NCBI GenBank assembly: GCA_022813625.1
Contig: JAKLMB010000010.1
Span: 372,001 to 436,000, forward strand
Source: Aaosphaeria pasadenensis
Taxonomy: Eukaryota; Ascomycota; Dothideomycetes; Pleosporales
Reading direction: 5' to 3'
DNA: 64,000 nt
The position numbers were made by a program, and so were the translations under genes. The notes under the pieces were generated by a model. The model saw only the letters and a list, made by a program, of their open reading frames with translations, was not told where the DNA came from and did not search any database. Shown here one piece after another: positions 22,110-33,898 of the stretch (the stretch's first letter is position 1; the number at the start of each line of letters is the position of its first letter).

Positions 22110-22905
22110 ATGGCAGCTCCACAGGACGTCACCTTGAAGCAGCTCGATGGGAAATGGACCTTGGTGAGCAGACCGTGTTGGCCGACATCCAAATGCAACG
22201 CACATGCCGACTAAACGGTGTGGTGTAGAACAAGACACTCTCCAGTTCTACGGATTCCCTTCTCTCTTTGGTGAGTCGAGTGAGCCCAGGTTCTGTAGTA
22301 TTGCTGTGCTGATCCCCGTCAGCAAGGCGTCAATTGGGTAATCCGAAAGGCAATTGGCGTCACAACCATCACGCTCGACGTTAGCTCGTATGTCCAGGAC
22401 AACGTGCTGCGAATTGATATTGAACAAACCTCCTCCAGTGGGATGTCAGGCACCACCGAGAAGAGGGTTCTGGACTGGTCGCCACAGCCTCAAGAAGATC
22501 ATATTTTTGGCAAATGCACTGTCCGAACCCGCTTGGTCAAGGGCGTCCAGCAGAACGGAAAGACTGTTCCAGCTCTTGAACAACAGACTCCTGTGTCGAA
22601 TGAAAAAGTAGCGAGCTTCCTCAAGGGCTTGTCGCTAGCTGATGGCCCTTCTGATGGATATCTGGCGGGAGGGGAGGATATCTTTGTGCACTTGTTCGTG
22701 CGTCACCTGGAGAAGGATTGGACAGCGGAACAGGTGAGTCTGGATCTTTGAAATAGTCAGACGCGGACTAATGCTGGGAGAACAGATCTGGGGATTTGAG
22801 ATGATTGATGGCGATCGACATTGGGTCCGTCGAGTTGTTGTTGCCAATGTCGAAGGCGACTTTCACGAAGCTAGGCTTGTCTATGACTTTCTTGCGAAGA
22901 AGTAG
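22110..22905 (+). CDS. Lipocalin/calycin-like small fungal protein
   Basis: Exons 22110-22163, 22229-22270, 22323-22733 and 22786-22905 give 208 residues; all introns are 52-65 nt with GTGAG donors. The protein starts MAAPQDVTLKQLDGKWTLNK and continues LQGVNWVIRKAIGVTTITLDV, with alternating hydrophobic strands, EDHIFGK and a C-terminal IWGFEMIDGDRHWVRRVVV. This matches a fungal family of ~200-residue single-domain proteins with a lipocalin-like beta-barrel pattern (GxW near the N-terminus, then NKTLS), often found near oxidoreductase genes. A small hydrophobic ligand is probable from the fold, but no biochemical role is established to my knowledge. No signal peptide. Placed between two hydrolases of the proposed cluster, it could bind the substrate or a product. 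Confidence 0.8.
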
Positions 22906-23647
22906 ACCAGCAGGTATTCATGATATGCCACATCAGATGTGTAGTAGACACCCTGCAGAATCAGATGACAATTAGAACATACAAGAATAACGTGCTCGGT
23001 GTCAGAACAATGAACTTTGTGCTCTCCCTATTGCATTCGTGAGACGCGAACAATACTCTTTCACAAAGCAATGGCGTGTGGGAGTGACGTACTCACTTAA
23101 TTGGCGTGAATTCCAAGGGTTTCTTCAAATTTTGGGGGTATGCGTTAGAACACCTGATAAGTTGCATACTGGTCACTGTCTCATTAATAGAGGCGCCGTA
23201 CGACAAGAGAATTGATTGATTGATCGATTGATTGATTTCTACTTAGTTTTGGCTGCTTTCTCACGCAACTATGTCTAGTTACAGAGCTTTACTAGACAGC
23301 TGACGCATAGCTATATACCGGTAGCCGGCTGTCGGGAGATATGCCGTCCCGGATGAGTAGGAATGTGGCAGCGTGACGGGATCTCATTAAGCTAAAGCAA
23401 GTGCAAAGAGCAACGTCGTGAAGACAGTGGTTATTAAGAACAACTTCGCTTTACAGCTATAAATAAAATAGTTTAAATAGACATAGAGATGACATAGATA
23501 GTGGGGTGGCGTGCGCATGGTTACTAAGTCAGGAACCGCGGCTTTTTAACTTCAAAATATCACCCATCATATGCAAACTTTCGATTTTGATTTGACTACA
23601 TTCAGGCTTTGCGATGCCGTCGGCAACGAACATCTTACTCTTCATCC
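22906..23647. other. Convergent intergenic region
   Basis: No gene seen. Contains a (TTGA)n microsatellite at about 23211-23238 and an AT-rich part near 23455-23500. Holds the two 3' ends. Confidence 0.5.
23211..23238. repeat. (ATTG)n/(CAAT)n microsatellite
   Basis: ATTGATTGATTGATCGATTG followed by ATTGATTT; a short tetranucleotide tract with one interruption that makes its centre (TGATCGA) nearly palindromic. Confidence 0.7.
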
Positions 23648-25905
23648 TCACATCACGAGGTTGGGATACCCCTGCTTGACTGGAACCACAGGGCAATAGA
23701 TGAAGTTGCTCCTCCCACCACCAATATGAATCGAGTCAGTGCCCTCATTCTCCTCGCCAAAGAAATTCCTCATATCTGGAGGAAGATAGGACGGAACATC
23801 CGGTTGCGATTCCGAAGGCGTCACGTCCAGGCGAAGCTTCCAACCTTTCTTGATCCTCGCAGCTGCAGGGAATATCTCGATATCCAGCTGAACAACTTCT
23901 CCCGCCTTGAGTGGCTGATGGTCATCTTTCAAGTGTGTGTGCCACGGCCTTTCTGGGAGCGTCTTTTCCAGGTCGAGCTTGCGATGGCTCGCACGTAGGA
24001 ATCCTTTCGCTACCGGCTCGGGAAGGCTTTTGGAGCTATAAGGAACGACCTCTCCAGCATCAGAGATAGCCCACAACGTAACGACCACGTCTGCATCTAC
24101 GGCCGTCGACGAAATGTTCAAGACGGCAGAGAAGTGACCCGCCATTTCCACATCTTCCTCCAAGGGTGCAGAAATGAAGCTCACGCCAGACTTTCCCGTC
24201 GCTGGAGCGTTTGCAGCGTACGAAACTGTCGACTCATCCGTTGGTTCATCTCGAGACAGTTTCCCGTCAGCGTTTAAATGCCACTTGATGTACGTAGTCC
24301 CCGGGACTGGCCACGCACTCTCCTTTCGCCAATACCACGTTCCCCATCCAAGACGCATCTGGATCCCAACGGCTTCGGGTTTCGGGTATTCGTGTCCTTT
24401 TAGGTGATTGTCGAGGAACTGGATGACCTTGTTCGAAGCTTCGCGACTAGGCCACGAGTAGTAGTCGCAATCCGTCAGTTGCAAATGCGTGTTTTCTGGC
24501 TTTCTCGCCCTCCACGCTTCATACGCGCCGCGGCCGTGTATAATGAAGATTTGCGGAGCAGCCAGAAAACATGGAATGTCGGATGAGTCCACCTTGGCAC
24601 TGATCATGCCCCACAAAGGGTCGTAGAAAGGACGCTGTGGCATCATCTCAGCAAGGTCAATGTGATCACCCCATTTCGGAGAAGACCTCTTGACTCGACT
24701 GAACCAATCCGTGATGTACCGTCTGGTTGGAATGCCTCCGGGATAGACGGCGTCGCGGTAGGTGTCGACGTCAGCTAATCGAGCAACCGATGTTAGCGAG
24801 TGCAGTTCGCATTTAGAAAAGATTGCTTACTGGCATATGGCACGAAGCACTTCAAGCCCTTGGGCCGCAAGCTTGCTACCCCCCACTGTGTGTTTGCGCC
24901 GTAAGAACTGCCAACCAGACCAACATTGCCGTCACTCCAGCTTTGTTCGGCCGACCATTCAACTGCTTCATAGAAGGCCGCTGCAAGCTCCCCCGGCACG
25001 CCTCTTTTGCCCGGCGTTTGCGACACACCAGGAGGGTCGATCTTAACCATAGCATAACCAGCTGGCACATATGTAAACGTGTTGAACGATGCGATGTTTT
25101 CAAAGCCACGCTGACGATTCCAGTGATCACCCCAAGACTCTCTCGGAAGCTCAATGGGGACATCAGGACCCTCAGTATACCACACATCCTCCGCCTCTTC
25201 GAACGCAACAATCTCGCCCTGAACCTCCAGATCCGGGCCGGAATGGAAGACCCGCCTGCCATATATGGTGCAGCTCACGAGAACAGGATATTTCTTCCCC
25301 TGCGCGTGGTCCAACGGCAGATAAACGTCGCCAAAGATGGATCCGCCATCTTTCATCGGGATCTTTACGTCACGCAAGACTTGGAAGCCTGCACTCTCGC
25401 GGCGAAGATGATTCCGCGTGTGAGCGACAGTCTTCGGAACGAGACCGAGTTCCCCGCAAATGACGCCCAGAACGCCGTCCAGGTCCGACGGATCCTCAGC
25501 ATCAAGGTCAATCCGATCAGCGTGCTGCTCGACAACCTTCGTGACCTTCCCCATGATTTAGGAAACCGTGCAATGTGAGAGAGAATACATGGTGCGTCTC
25601 GTACGTACCTTGTCATCCACCACCAAATCGGCCTCGAAACCCTGACCTGGAATCAAGCTGTAGATCAGTCGAGCTCTGTTGATCAACCTCGGATCGAATG
25701 TCGGCGTCCCAGGCGGCACGAGATCGGTAATCGTCATCAAAGCCTTCCCCTGGCCTTTCCCTATCTCGAGCGTGCCAATCGAAAACGTGACGTCCTTGCC
25801 AGCGTTGTACTCGAAGGCGTGCTCGTGTGTAGTGGTGGTCCCTTCGATCGTGTCGCAACGATACGAGAGGCCGATGGCGTTTGGGAATACGCCTCGTTCG
25901 GTCAT
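23648..25905 (-). CDS. CocE/NonD-type (peptidase S15) hydrolase with extra N-terminal domain
   Basis: Minus-strand exons 25905-25609, 25545-24831 and 24774-23648 give 712 residues. Residues ~140-480 form the S15/CocE alpha-beta hydrolase: VKIPMKDGGSIFGDVYLP, then the nucleophile elbow LVGSSYGANTQW (GxSYxG, Ser 313) and later IHGRGAYEAW, probably near the catalytic His. Residues ~480-712 fit the C-terminal jelly-roll (PepX_C): GHFSAVLNISSTAVDADVVV, LRASHRKL and GEVVQLDIEIFPAAARIKKG. This family includes Xaa-Pro dipeptidyl-peptidases, cocaine esterase and acylases; substrate unknown. The first ~115 residues are not part of the hydrolase: GLSYRCDTIEG, FEYNAGKDVTFSIGTLEIG, LINRARLIYSL resemble a repeat domain known from bacterial surface lipoproteins. 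No secretion signal is seen. Confidence 0.85.
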
Positions 25906-28344
25906 GTTTGGAGAATAGGAAAGATGGAGGGCCGTAAAGTTTAGGTTATGTTATGTTATGAGACTTTTTGGTAGACGCACGGGACCGTACATATAGAGGA
26001 GCATGACCAACGCCTTAGGCATGTCTTTATTGGACGTAAAACATAGCTACACTACACTTAGCATACCTAATCACGAGCAGAGCCACGATGTTCATACAAC
26101 ACGGGGTTTCGGAAATTCGGATTTTCAACTACTTTGTGTGGTCAACCTTGGGCGAGAGCTGCATCGAAATACTACGCAGCCTCGGCGTAGCCAGCCATAT
26201 GTGCTCATGAATCGCCATCCATGATCAGTGGCATGTGCATCATCAATCCGAGGTATTCGATTGTCTTCAATCGAATGGAATCTCAATCTCAAACGCTATG
26301 AAGCCGTCCGTCGTTCAGACTCTTCGGGCGATCTAGGTAGTCAAGACCTTCCTTGCTGATCAAAGGATACAAGCATGGTATGTAGTTTACTAGCTGCCCT
26401 TGGTGGGTGGCTTGGAGAAGAGCCAGCAGGTTCCATGATTTCAGTCACGATGACAGCTGTCTCTTCACCCTCTCCTCTCAGTTACAAACCTAGGCATCGA
26501 CTTCTACAGACAGGCGCGTTTCTTAAGTTTCAACCAATAGAGTATGATTCTTCGCACGCAAAGTCAGATAGTTTTTTTCAAGTGTGAAGAGTGATAGGTT
26601 TCGTATACCTATGGAATTTTAGTTTACGTCTATCTATCTAGGTAGGTGTTTACTGCTATCTTGTAAATGTAGTATAAGGGGGTGTTGTATGATAGAAGTG
26701 TGTGATATAAAATTTATTGCTATCCTCAGGTATCATGTTAGTATGATGTTACAAGCATAGCACTAGGCGATTGAACTCAAGTAATATGTAGAGGTCGGCA
26801 CCGGTTAACTAATAAGTGAGTGATCCCTAGTTTTGTAGAAACATGGCAATACGAACTTACATTTTTAAAATTAAAATTAAAATTGAACATTTAAAACATT
26901 AGATAAATTCATACTTCGGATATCAACAGTCAAGTCTATCATCAATGTCGAAAGAAGATAAAAAAAATTGATCATCACAACTATCTATCTACCAAATCCG
27001 TGTTTACCACAAGGCACTCAGCTCCACCTCCACAGGCTATACGGTTTACAATTTATAATTCATAATCCATTATTCACAAACACCTTCGCTGATAGTGAAT
27101 TCTATCTACGATATGTCCGACACCACTCACTCCCTCCCTCCCTCCACACCGAACGACCGAACGAAAGACCGAACGCAACGCAACGACCGAATACCCGCCC
27201 CAACGTTCTCAGGACCCGAACGCCCTGGCGGAAAAGTTATCCGGGCCGAACCACACCTCACTTACACACGCACACGCACGATCCACTAATACCAAATGAA
27301 TCGAAAGTTTAATATAGAGAGTAGATAGTAGTAGTATTAATAATTTAGGGCTAAGAAATGCGCGAGATGTGAATTATTTTTAAGGGGGTGTGAGTACCTA
27401 TTTTACGTCTGATGGATGGATAGGCGGCGGAAAAGCGCACCAGGGGGGGCGTAGATTTAGCACTATTTCTATGACGACGTCCACCGAGGTACCCTGTACT
27501 GCACTGTACCTTAACGATGGCTACTGTGATGCGATGAGCGCTCTTATGCCAGTGAGATGTTGGATGTGATATTACATGTGATGATCATCAATCAGTCTGC
27601 GTGAGATTTGATTTCAAAGATTCAGGGCAAACGGGGCGTATTTTCTTTCGTGAGGAAGTGTATGGATATGGAAATGAATGCCGCGATGCGTGAGTGGGAT
27701 TGGAGATCTACACGTCATGTCCATCTCGACGATTGATGGATGGTTAAGCGTTTAGGGATCCGGATATAAAAAAGCTTGATTTACCTTTCCTCACTCACGT
27801 ACGAAATATACGAAGCAACAACGAGACTCTCTCGTGAGATCACGAAGTGGAGAGAGTACGGAGTAGAGTCATCGATTCTCTGCTCGCTGAAATAATTAGC
27901 CTTTCGGTTTTAAAAAACAAGAGACTCCACAGCTAGTCATAGACCCATAGACCCATAGTGGTTCAGTCTGCCCTGCGGTCTGTGGCGGTCGGCCTGGTGG
28001 GTCACAGAAATCGGGCAGGCGGCGCGAGCGCGCGAACATGGTTTGGGTTTGTCATCCCGTCATCAACCTTAAAAAAAGTATATACCCGCGACATATCTTT
28101 TTTTGGGAGGACCATTGAGACTCGAGAGGTACATCTTTTACGGTAGAAGCGATTGTCGGATCGAATCATTGTTTTGTCTGTGTGTACTGGTTATTTGTAC
28201 AGAAGTGTGTCGAGTAATCATCTTATCGGCGGTCTGTCAGGTACTTTGCTTGACGTTGGGGGCGCGAGCGATCACGGGACGGCTACAGAGCGTCGCGCGC
28301 GATATCGCTCTGGGCTGGTAGGAGGAAATAGAACGAAAAAAGTA
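25906..28344. promoter_or_regulatory. Large divergent intergenic region before the MFS gene
   Basis: 2.4 kb without a supportable gene, between the divergent hydrolase and transporter genes. It includes a tandem AAAATT tract (~26865-26890), CTCCCTCCCT and (CGAACGAC)-like repeats (~27130-27185), a GATGGATGGATAGG run near 27411 and one TACGGAGTA word at 27857-27865. Composition varies between AT-rich and CT-rich blocks. Confidence 0.5.
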
Positions 28345-31300
28345 ATGAAAGACGTGCGAAACACCATGGAGGAAAAGAAAATTGGAAGAAGAAGTAGTGG
28401 TGACGCGACCACGCGGAGCAACAATGACGATACCATAATATACGACACAGCATCGTCAACCCTAGGACCCAAGGAAGAAGAAACAGGCAGAGGAGCAAGA
28501 GAGGAAGAAAAGATTTCACGAGATGTTGACTTGGAAAAGGCAATTGGCTATAATCACCGCCGCGGAGAAGAGGAGGACTCGTCGTCGACATCGGCAGGAG
28601 ATGCAGATTCCATCCAGAGCGCCGACCGTGACGTTGGCGACAACCTTGCACACACCAAGAGCCTTCGTTCAATCAAGTCGCACCGCTCCTACGCAGGGGG
28701 CGATGGATATACGTGCTTCGAACACGACGAGGATCAACACGAAAGGCCGAACAAATCCACTGGTGGCACTGCTGCTGCTCCTGCTGCTGCCGATGGGGAC
28801 CCTTTCCTCGTAACGTGGGATGGCGATTCCGATCCAATGAATCCGCGCTCCATGCCAAAATGGCGACGGTGGATCGTTGTGCTGATCCTCAGTGGGAGTT
28901 CGTTGTGTGTGTAAGTTGCCTCAACATCTCGTCGTCATCGTCCTTCCTGCTTGCTTGCTATAGTACGGTTTAGTATTGCTTTGAGACGACTCTTTGGTTT
29001 CCCAAAGATAGCAAGCAAGCAGGCAGACGCTGTCCCCTTCCCAACAATATTATGCGATACTGATTTTCGGCAACATGAAACAGGACTTGCACGAGTAGTC
29101 TGTATACCATCACGTACGGCCAACTCATCACGGAATTCCAAACCTCGCGCATCGTGTGCACACTCGGACTCAGCCTGTTCGTCGCAGGACTGGGCACAGG
29201 TCCCATGTTACTCGCGCCTCTATCTGAAGTGAGCCTTGCCCCTATCCCGCTGAACACATATGGCCCTTTTGCTTGCCTTCTGTATTGGAGATCGACGGCG
29301 ATCGGAGTATGGAAGGCTATGCAGGACCACAGTGGCTGACTGGAGATACAGTTCTACGGACGACGACCCATCTACATATGCTCTTTTACCTTCTTCCTAA
29401 TATGGCTGATACCGTGTGCGGCTGCGCAAAACATTCAGACCATGCTAATAGGGCGATTCCTCAATGGCTTCGTCGGCAGTGCTTTCCTCAGCGTCGTACG
29501 TTCAATCAACAAAGCGTGGAAGCTCGCAAAGTAGAATGATCGTCTAATGAATGCTAATGGTCGAACAGGCTGGCGGGACCGTGGGGGATATGTTCGCTAG
29601 ACATGTTAGTACATTGCTCATCACTGTTTTATCGATTGGTGCCTGGTGACGCCTGCCTTTGCATGGCTTTGACTAATTTGAGCCTCATTTCAGGAACTCT
29701 CAGCGCCTATGATGGTGTATACGGCGTCGCCATTCGTGGGGTATGTTCTGTCTGATGCTCCCCTGAGTGCATGTTGATGATCTGACCTCGAACAGTCCAG
29801 AGGTTGGTCCTCTAATTGGCGGATTCATTGTCGAGAACACAACATGGAGATGGTAGGTTCGACTGAAAGAAAGCCCGACAATGCGATATATCGAAATGTG
29901 CTAAGTATAGCGACAGGTGCTTCTATGTATTGATTATTTGGTCGGGCGTCCAGGTAAGTCAGCATAAAGCTCATAGTCCTTCTCGTTCTTCTGCGGACCT
30001 GAGCGCAATAATGCATACACTAACACAGAACTGCACGTATTCAGCTACTGTCGATCGTTCTATTGGTGCCCGAGACGTACCATCCAGTCCTTCTACGCAA
30101 CAAGGCGCGGAAACTGAGAGAAGAAACTGGTGAAGCCCGATGGATCGCACCCATAGAACAGTTGTCGAGGTCTATACCCAAGACCATCGCATGGTCGTGT
30201 ATACGCCCGTTCCAATTGCTCTTCTTCGAGCCAATGGTAAGTACACTCAAGCGAGAGGGCTTGGTGTCAGGAAGGCTCTGTCCCCCCCGTCGCGGCCCGC
30301 AGGTGGCGAGAGCCACACCAAGGGTGGGCACAGCTGGATGCTGATGGATTGGTCATGCTTCGCTGTGCCTTGCCGGGGTCAGAGCAATCATTAGACCACG
30401 ATCGACATTCGTGGGGAAGTGAAACGTGTGAAGGGGGTGCTTGATAGGTAGAAGGCTAACTCAACAATAGTGCCTCAGTCTCTGCGTCCTGTCCGCCATC
30501 TTGCTCGGTATACTGTACCTCTTCTTTGGAGCCTTTGCGCTAGTGTTCCAAAACAATCACCACTTCAGCGTCTCACAGTTAGGTCTTTCGTTTTTGGGTA
30601 TGTTCTCCGTGTCGATACCATGTTTTTCTTCTGCGTAGTGGAGACGGGCAGGGGACGATGGCAATATATCGATCTAACCGGCATGCAGGACTCTTCGTTG
30701 GCATGGTCTTGGGCATTGCGTCCGATCCCTTCTGGCGGGGACGCTACGATAGGCTCGTGCAGCAGCGGGAGGCGCAAGGGGGCGAGCCTGGGGGCTCTGA
30801 ACCAGAGTTCCGGCTCGTTGCGACGATATACGGGGCCATTGTCGTTCCGGTTGCGCTGTTTGGTAAGTCCATGCAGACGATTGACGTTTGGACATGGCTA
30901 ATCATGAGTGCTATGCAGGGTTTGGGTGGACGACATTCCCACACGTGAGTTGCTCTCCTGTCGTGTCAATTGATCGAGCCAAATTGGATATCGATAACCC
31001 CACACACACCACATCGTATATCTGCTTCAAGTTTTTTCTCTTTGCTAACGTATTGAACCTGGCCCTTGTAGGTGCATTGGATAGGTATGTATGCAACAGC
31101 CCGCATGAGGTCGTCGTTGTCGAGACGAGTCGTAATTTTAGCTGATCACCTGAAACCTCGTAGTTCCAATAATCTTCTCTGGCGTGTTCGGCCTTGGGTA
31201 AGATGACCTCTTTGGGCATTGGACTGACATATTGCTGACCGCTTCTCCTGCGCTGTAGCGTCATCTGGTGCTATTCCGGCATCTTCACTTTCCTCGTCGA

Positions 31301-31846
31301 ATGTTGTAAGTGCTGTACCTACATGGGAGCCGACATCGGGGGTCCCCCTCCCTTGACCCCCCTCTCCCCATGCCTACGTTGGTGACAATATCGACGAGAT
31401 TGGGGGGACTAGGGATATGGGGATTCACGATTGACGTGCAGGGCCGCTGTGACGAATAGGATCTCTAACCATTGCTCAGACCCCCTCTACGCGGCGTCGG
31501 CCCTTGCTGCCAACTCTTTTGCGCGAAGTTACTTCGCCGGGGCGTTCCCCCTGTTCGGAGTGCAGATGTACGAGAGTGAGTGTTCTGAGACGACGCGATG
31601 GAGTCTATTTTTTGTCGAAAGAGCGGTCACTGATCAGGAAAATACAGATCTCGGTTACCAGTGGGCTACGACAGTGCTCGCGTTCCTAGCCCTTGCGATG
31701 GCACCGTAAGTTGGAATTGTCCCAGCGATCTGGTTGAGCGTGGATGAGAAGAGGTTCGCTAACTCGTGCGGTACCACAGATTCCCTCCGCTATTCTTCAA
31801 GTACGGCAAGAAGCTCAGGGGCAAGAGTCGATTTGCGTCAGCATAG
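28345..31846 (+). CDS. MFS drug/polyamine-type transporter (DHA1), 17 exons
   Basis: Exons: 28345-28910, 29084-29228, 29352-29495, 29569-29604, 29694-29740, 29796-29852, 29917-29953, 30045-30236, 30471-30597, 30689-30862, 30919-30944, 31072-31084, 31164-31197, 31259-31305, 31480-31575, 31648-31705, 31780-31846; 621 residues, all phases consistent. A hydrophilic N-terminal tail of ~175 residues (Glu/Ser-rich) precedes twelve expected membrane helices. Signature segments: DPMNPRSMPKWRRW before helix 1, SEFYGRRPIY (motif A), IGRFLNGFVGSAFLSVAGG, PFVGPEVGPLIGGFI (motif C of drug:H+ antiporters), NTTWRWCFYV, VPETYHPVLLRNKARKLR and YPLYAASALAANSFARS. These fit the Tpo1/Flu1-type DHA1 subfamily: proton-driven efflux at the plasma membrane. 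Sixteen introns and a 13-nt exon are extreme for this family. It may export substrate or product of the neighbouring enzyme group. Confidence 0.88.
28946..29023. repeat. 16-bp perfect inverted repeat inside MFS intron 1
   Basis: CCTGCTTGCTTGCTAT (28946-28961) and its exact reverse complement (29008-29023) flank a 46-nt loop, itself containing a small CTTTGG/CCAAAG stem. The structure lies entirely inside the 173-nt first intron. Confidence 0.85.
31072..31084 (+). other. 13-nt micro-exon of the MFS gene
   Basis: GTGCATTGGATAG between introns 30945-31071 and 31085-31163 encodes VHWI plus one base. It is needed to keep the frame and to join FPH to VPIIFSG in a membrane helix. Confidence 0.75.
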
Positions 31847-33162
31847 ATTGGAAACGGGACGGACGGACAGGAAGTGGCGGATTTGAGTGGCATAGACTAA
31901 TTATAGTGGAGGGTGACACGGCGCCTGCATCCCTTCATCATCGTGTTTTATTGAAAGCAAAAAGAATTGAGAAGGGAGTCCAGGGAACTCTGTCCATCTC
32001 TTCCATGATCTCCACGTGACACTGCTTGAAGGCATGCTGAGGGTGGGGCCCAGCCCTCTGTACGACGTGACTATAAAGCGCCACGAGACAGCCACGCCAG
32101 CTCGTTGCAAAAGGGTTGAGGAGAGCAGCAGCGTACAGACTAGGTGGGTGATGAGCATGCAAACATGTATGTAAGTTACAGGCGAGTGGTGACGCTGTGA
32201 TTGCGTCTTACATATCTTGGGCGCAGGACAACAGAGGTCAATGAACCAAGGAACGTGCAGAGACACAAGGCACGGGAAGTTGGGACACGCCGGGACACAG
32301 GGACAGAGAGGTTGCAGACGAGGAGGTACAAGGCTCGCGAGCAATGTAGAGAAGCAGAATAGAATGAAGATGAACCGTGATACAGAGATGCAGGCGAAGG
32401 GGGGCGGTTGTTGGTAGGTGTTTGTTCAGTTGAGATGTGAGAGGCACGAGAGAGGTCAGAGGTAGTCGCAAGGGACAAATCAGAGGAAGGTACCAGATAG
32501 TGCACGGTCCCACCATCACATCCCATCACGGGTTTTCCCATATGCAATTCTGTATGTGTATGCAAGCCTCGAACCGAGCGTTTATTTGATGCAGCTGTGG
32601 AAATGTGTTCGGCATGTAAAGGGCGGCCATGCGTGCATGAATTGTCTTTCTTTTCTTTTTCCTCTCTGTTGCCCTATTTGGCGGTTGAGACGATTGGTGG
32701 GTTGGACGATGGCATGCCTAATTGGAGGGATTGGGTTGGGATCATGGGCGTGTGGTGGATGGACAGCAGCAGCCAGCAGCCGCAACACCAAGCAATAGTA
32801 TTAGTTTCATGTTGATTCATTGGATGGAATTCGTGTGGCAGCAACGTGGTGTGCCAGGTCGTCGCCAGCAAGTAGCAGAGAAAGAGAGACACGGACGGTG
32901 ATTATTGTATGCAGCTTTGCGAAATGTCTTGTGAGGGGAGCCGTGATATGTCATAGTTAACAGTGGACCTAACACGGGTATACTCATTGTTTACATAACA
33001 AGATAGTTGGCCGGGCAAGTCCATCACATGTATGTACAGTAGAGTATGTAGCCAGGCAGATAACATGGCTACGCAAACATACATGTGTGCATACATGTGA
33101 TGCATCAGATATGAAATTGAGCGGTGTGTAATGGTTCGATTTTTCACAGGACATATTCGGTA

Positions 33163-33187
33163 GAGTGGGAGTGGGAGTGGGAGTGGG
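33163..33187. repeat. (GAGTGG)4 hexanucleotide repeat
   Basis: Four perfect GAGTGG units followed by a partial one, in a G-rich strand segment. Confidence 0.85.
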
Positions 33188-33757
33188 CAGAGATGGCGGG
33201 AATGTGACGAGCAATTCCCATAGGCTTGGGTCAGGAGTGGAGAGGCGGACAGGGGAGGTGTTGATGCAGCTTGTTATTGAATGAATGAATGAAAAATGGA
33301 TTTCTAAGAATTTCCAAGTAGATGGAAGGCTAGAATTGGGGTTTGTACATTGTGGTTTACATGGAAGAGACGAAGGATTGGGCTGAACTATGCGCATTTG
33401 GGTAGGCTTGTGATGGGTGATGTATACAGGAATACATTGCTGCGGTCTTCTCCGAAGGGTTTGATCGACGGGCCAGACCTTGGATTGGTTCCCTGTGGGG
33501 TGGGTAGCGAAGCTGAAAGCGTGACGAAGGACGCGACATGGGTTGGATTGGCCTGAATTGAATGGGACCTGTACGGGGAGGGGAATGGCACATGGGTTCG
33601 TGTTTGTCTGGATTGGAAATTGGGTTGGGCTATTCGTACGAACTTACGAAGTCCATACTTGGGTTGGGTTAGGCAGTTGAGGATTGAACATGGGCTGAGT
33701 ACCTGGATAGGCTGGTGGCCACTGGCTAGTATGTACCTGAGGACCTGGGGTGCGGTG

Positions 33758-33800
33758 TATGGGTATGGGTATGGGTATGGATTCTACTGTGTCTACTGTG
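33758..33800. repeat. (TATGGG)n followed by doubled TCTACTGTG
   Basis: Nearly four TATGGG units, then two copies of TCTACTGTG (33783-33791, 33792-33800). Two different tandem repeats lie almost back to back. Confidence 0.8.
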
Positions 33801-33820
33801 TCTAGAAGGATAGAACGGCA

Positions 33821-33898
33821 TACGGAGTAGGCGAAGATGAACCTGGAGAAGAGGGGAAATTGATAAAAGTAATAATTTGTTGTACGGAGTACGGAGTA
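33821..33898. repeat. TACGGAGTA motif cluster
   Basis: TACGGAGTA occurs at 33821-33829 and twice overlapping at 33883-33891 and 33890-33898. The same word is at 27857-27865, and CTCCGTACTCCG, its near reverse complement, at ~35696-35707. Confidence 0.7.
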
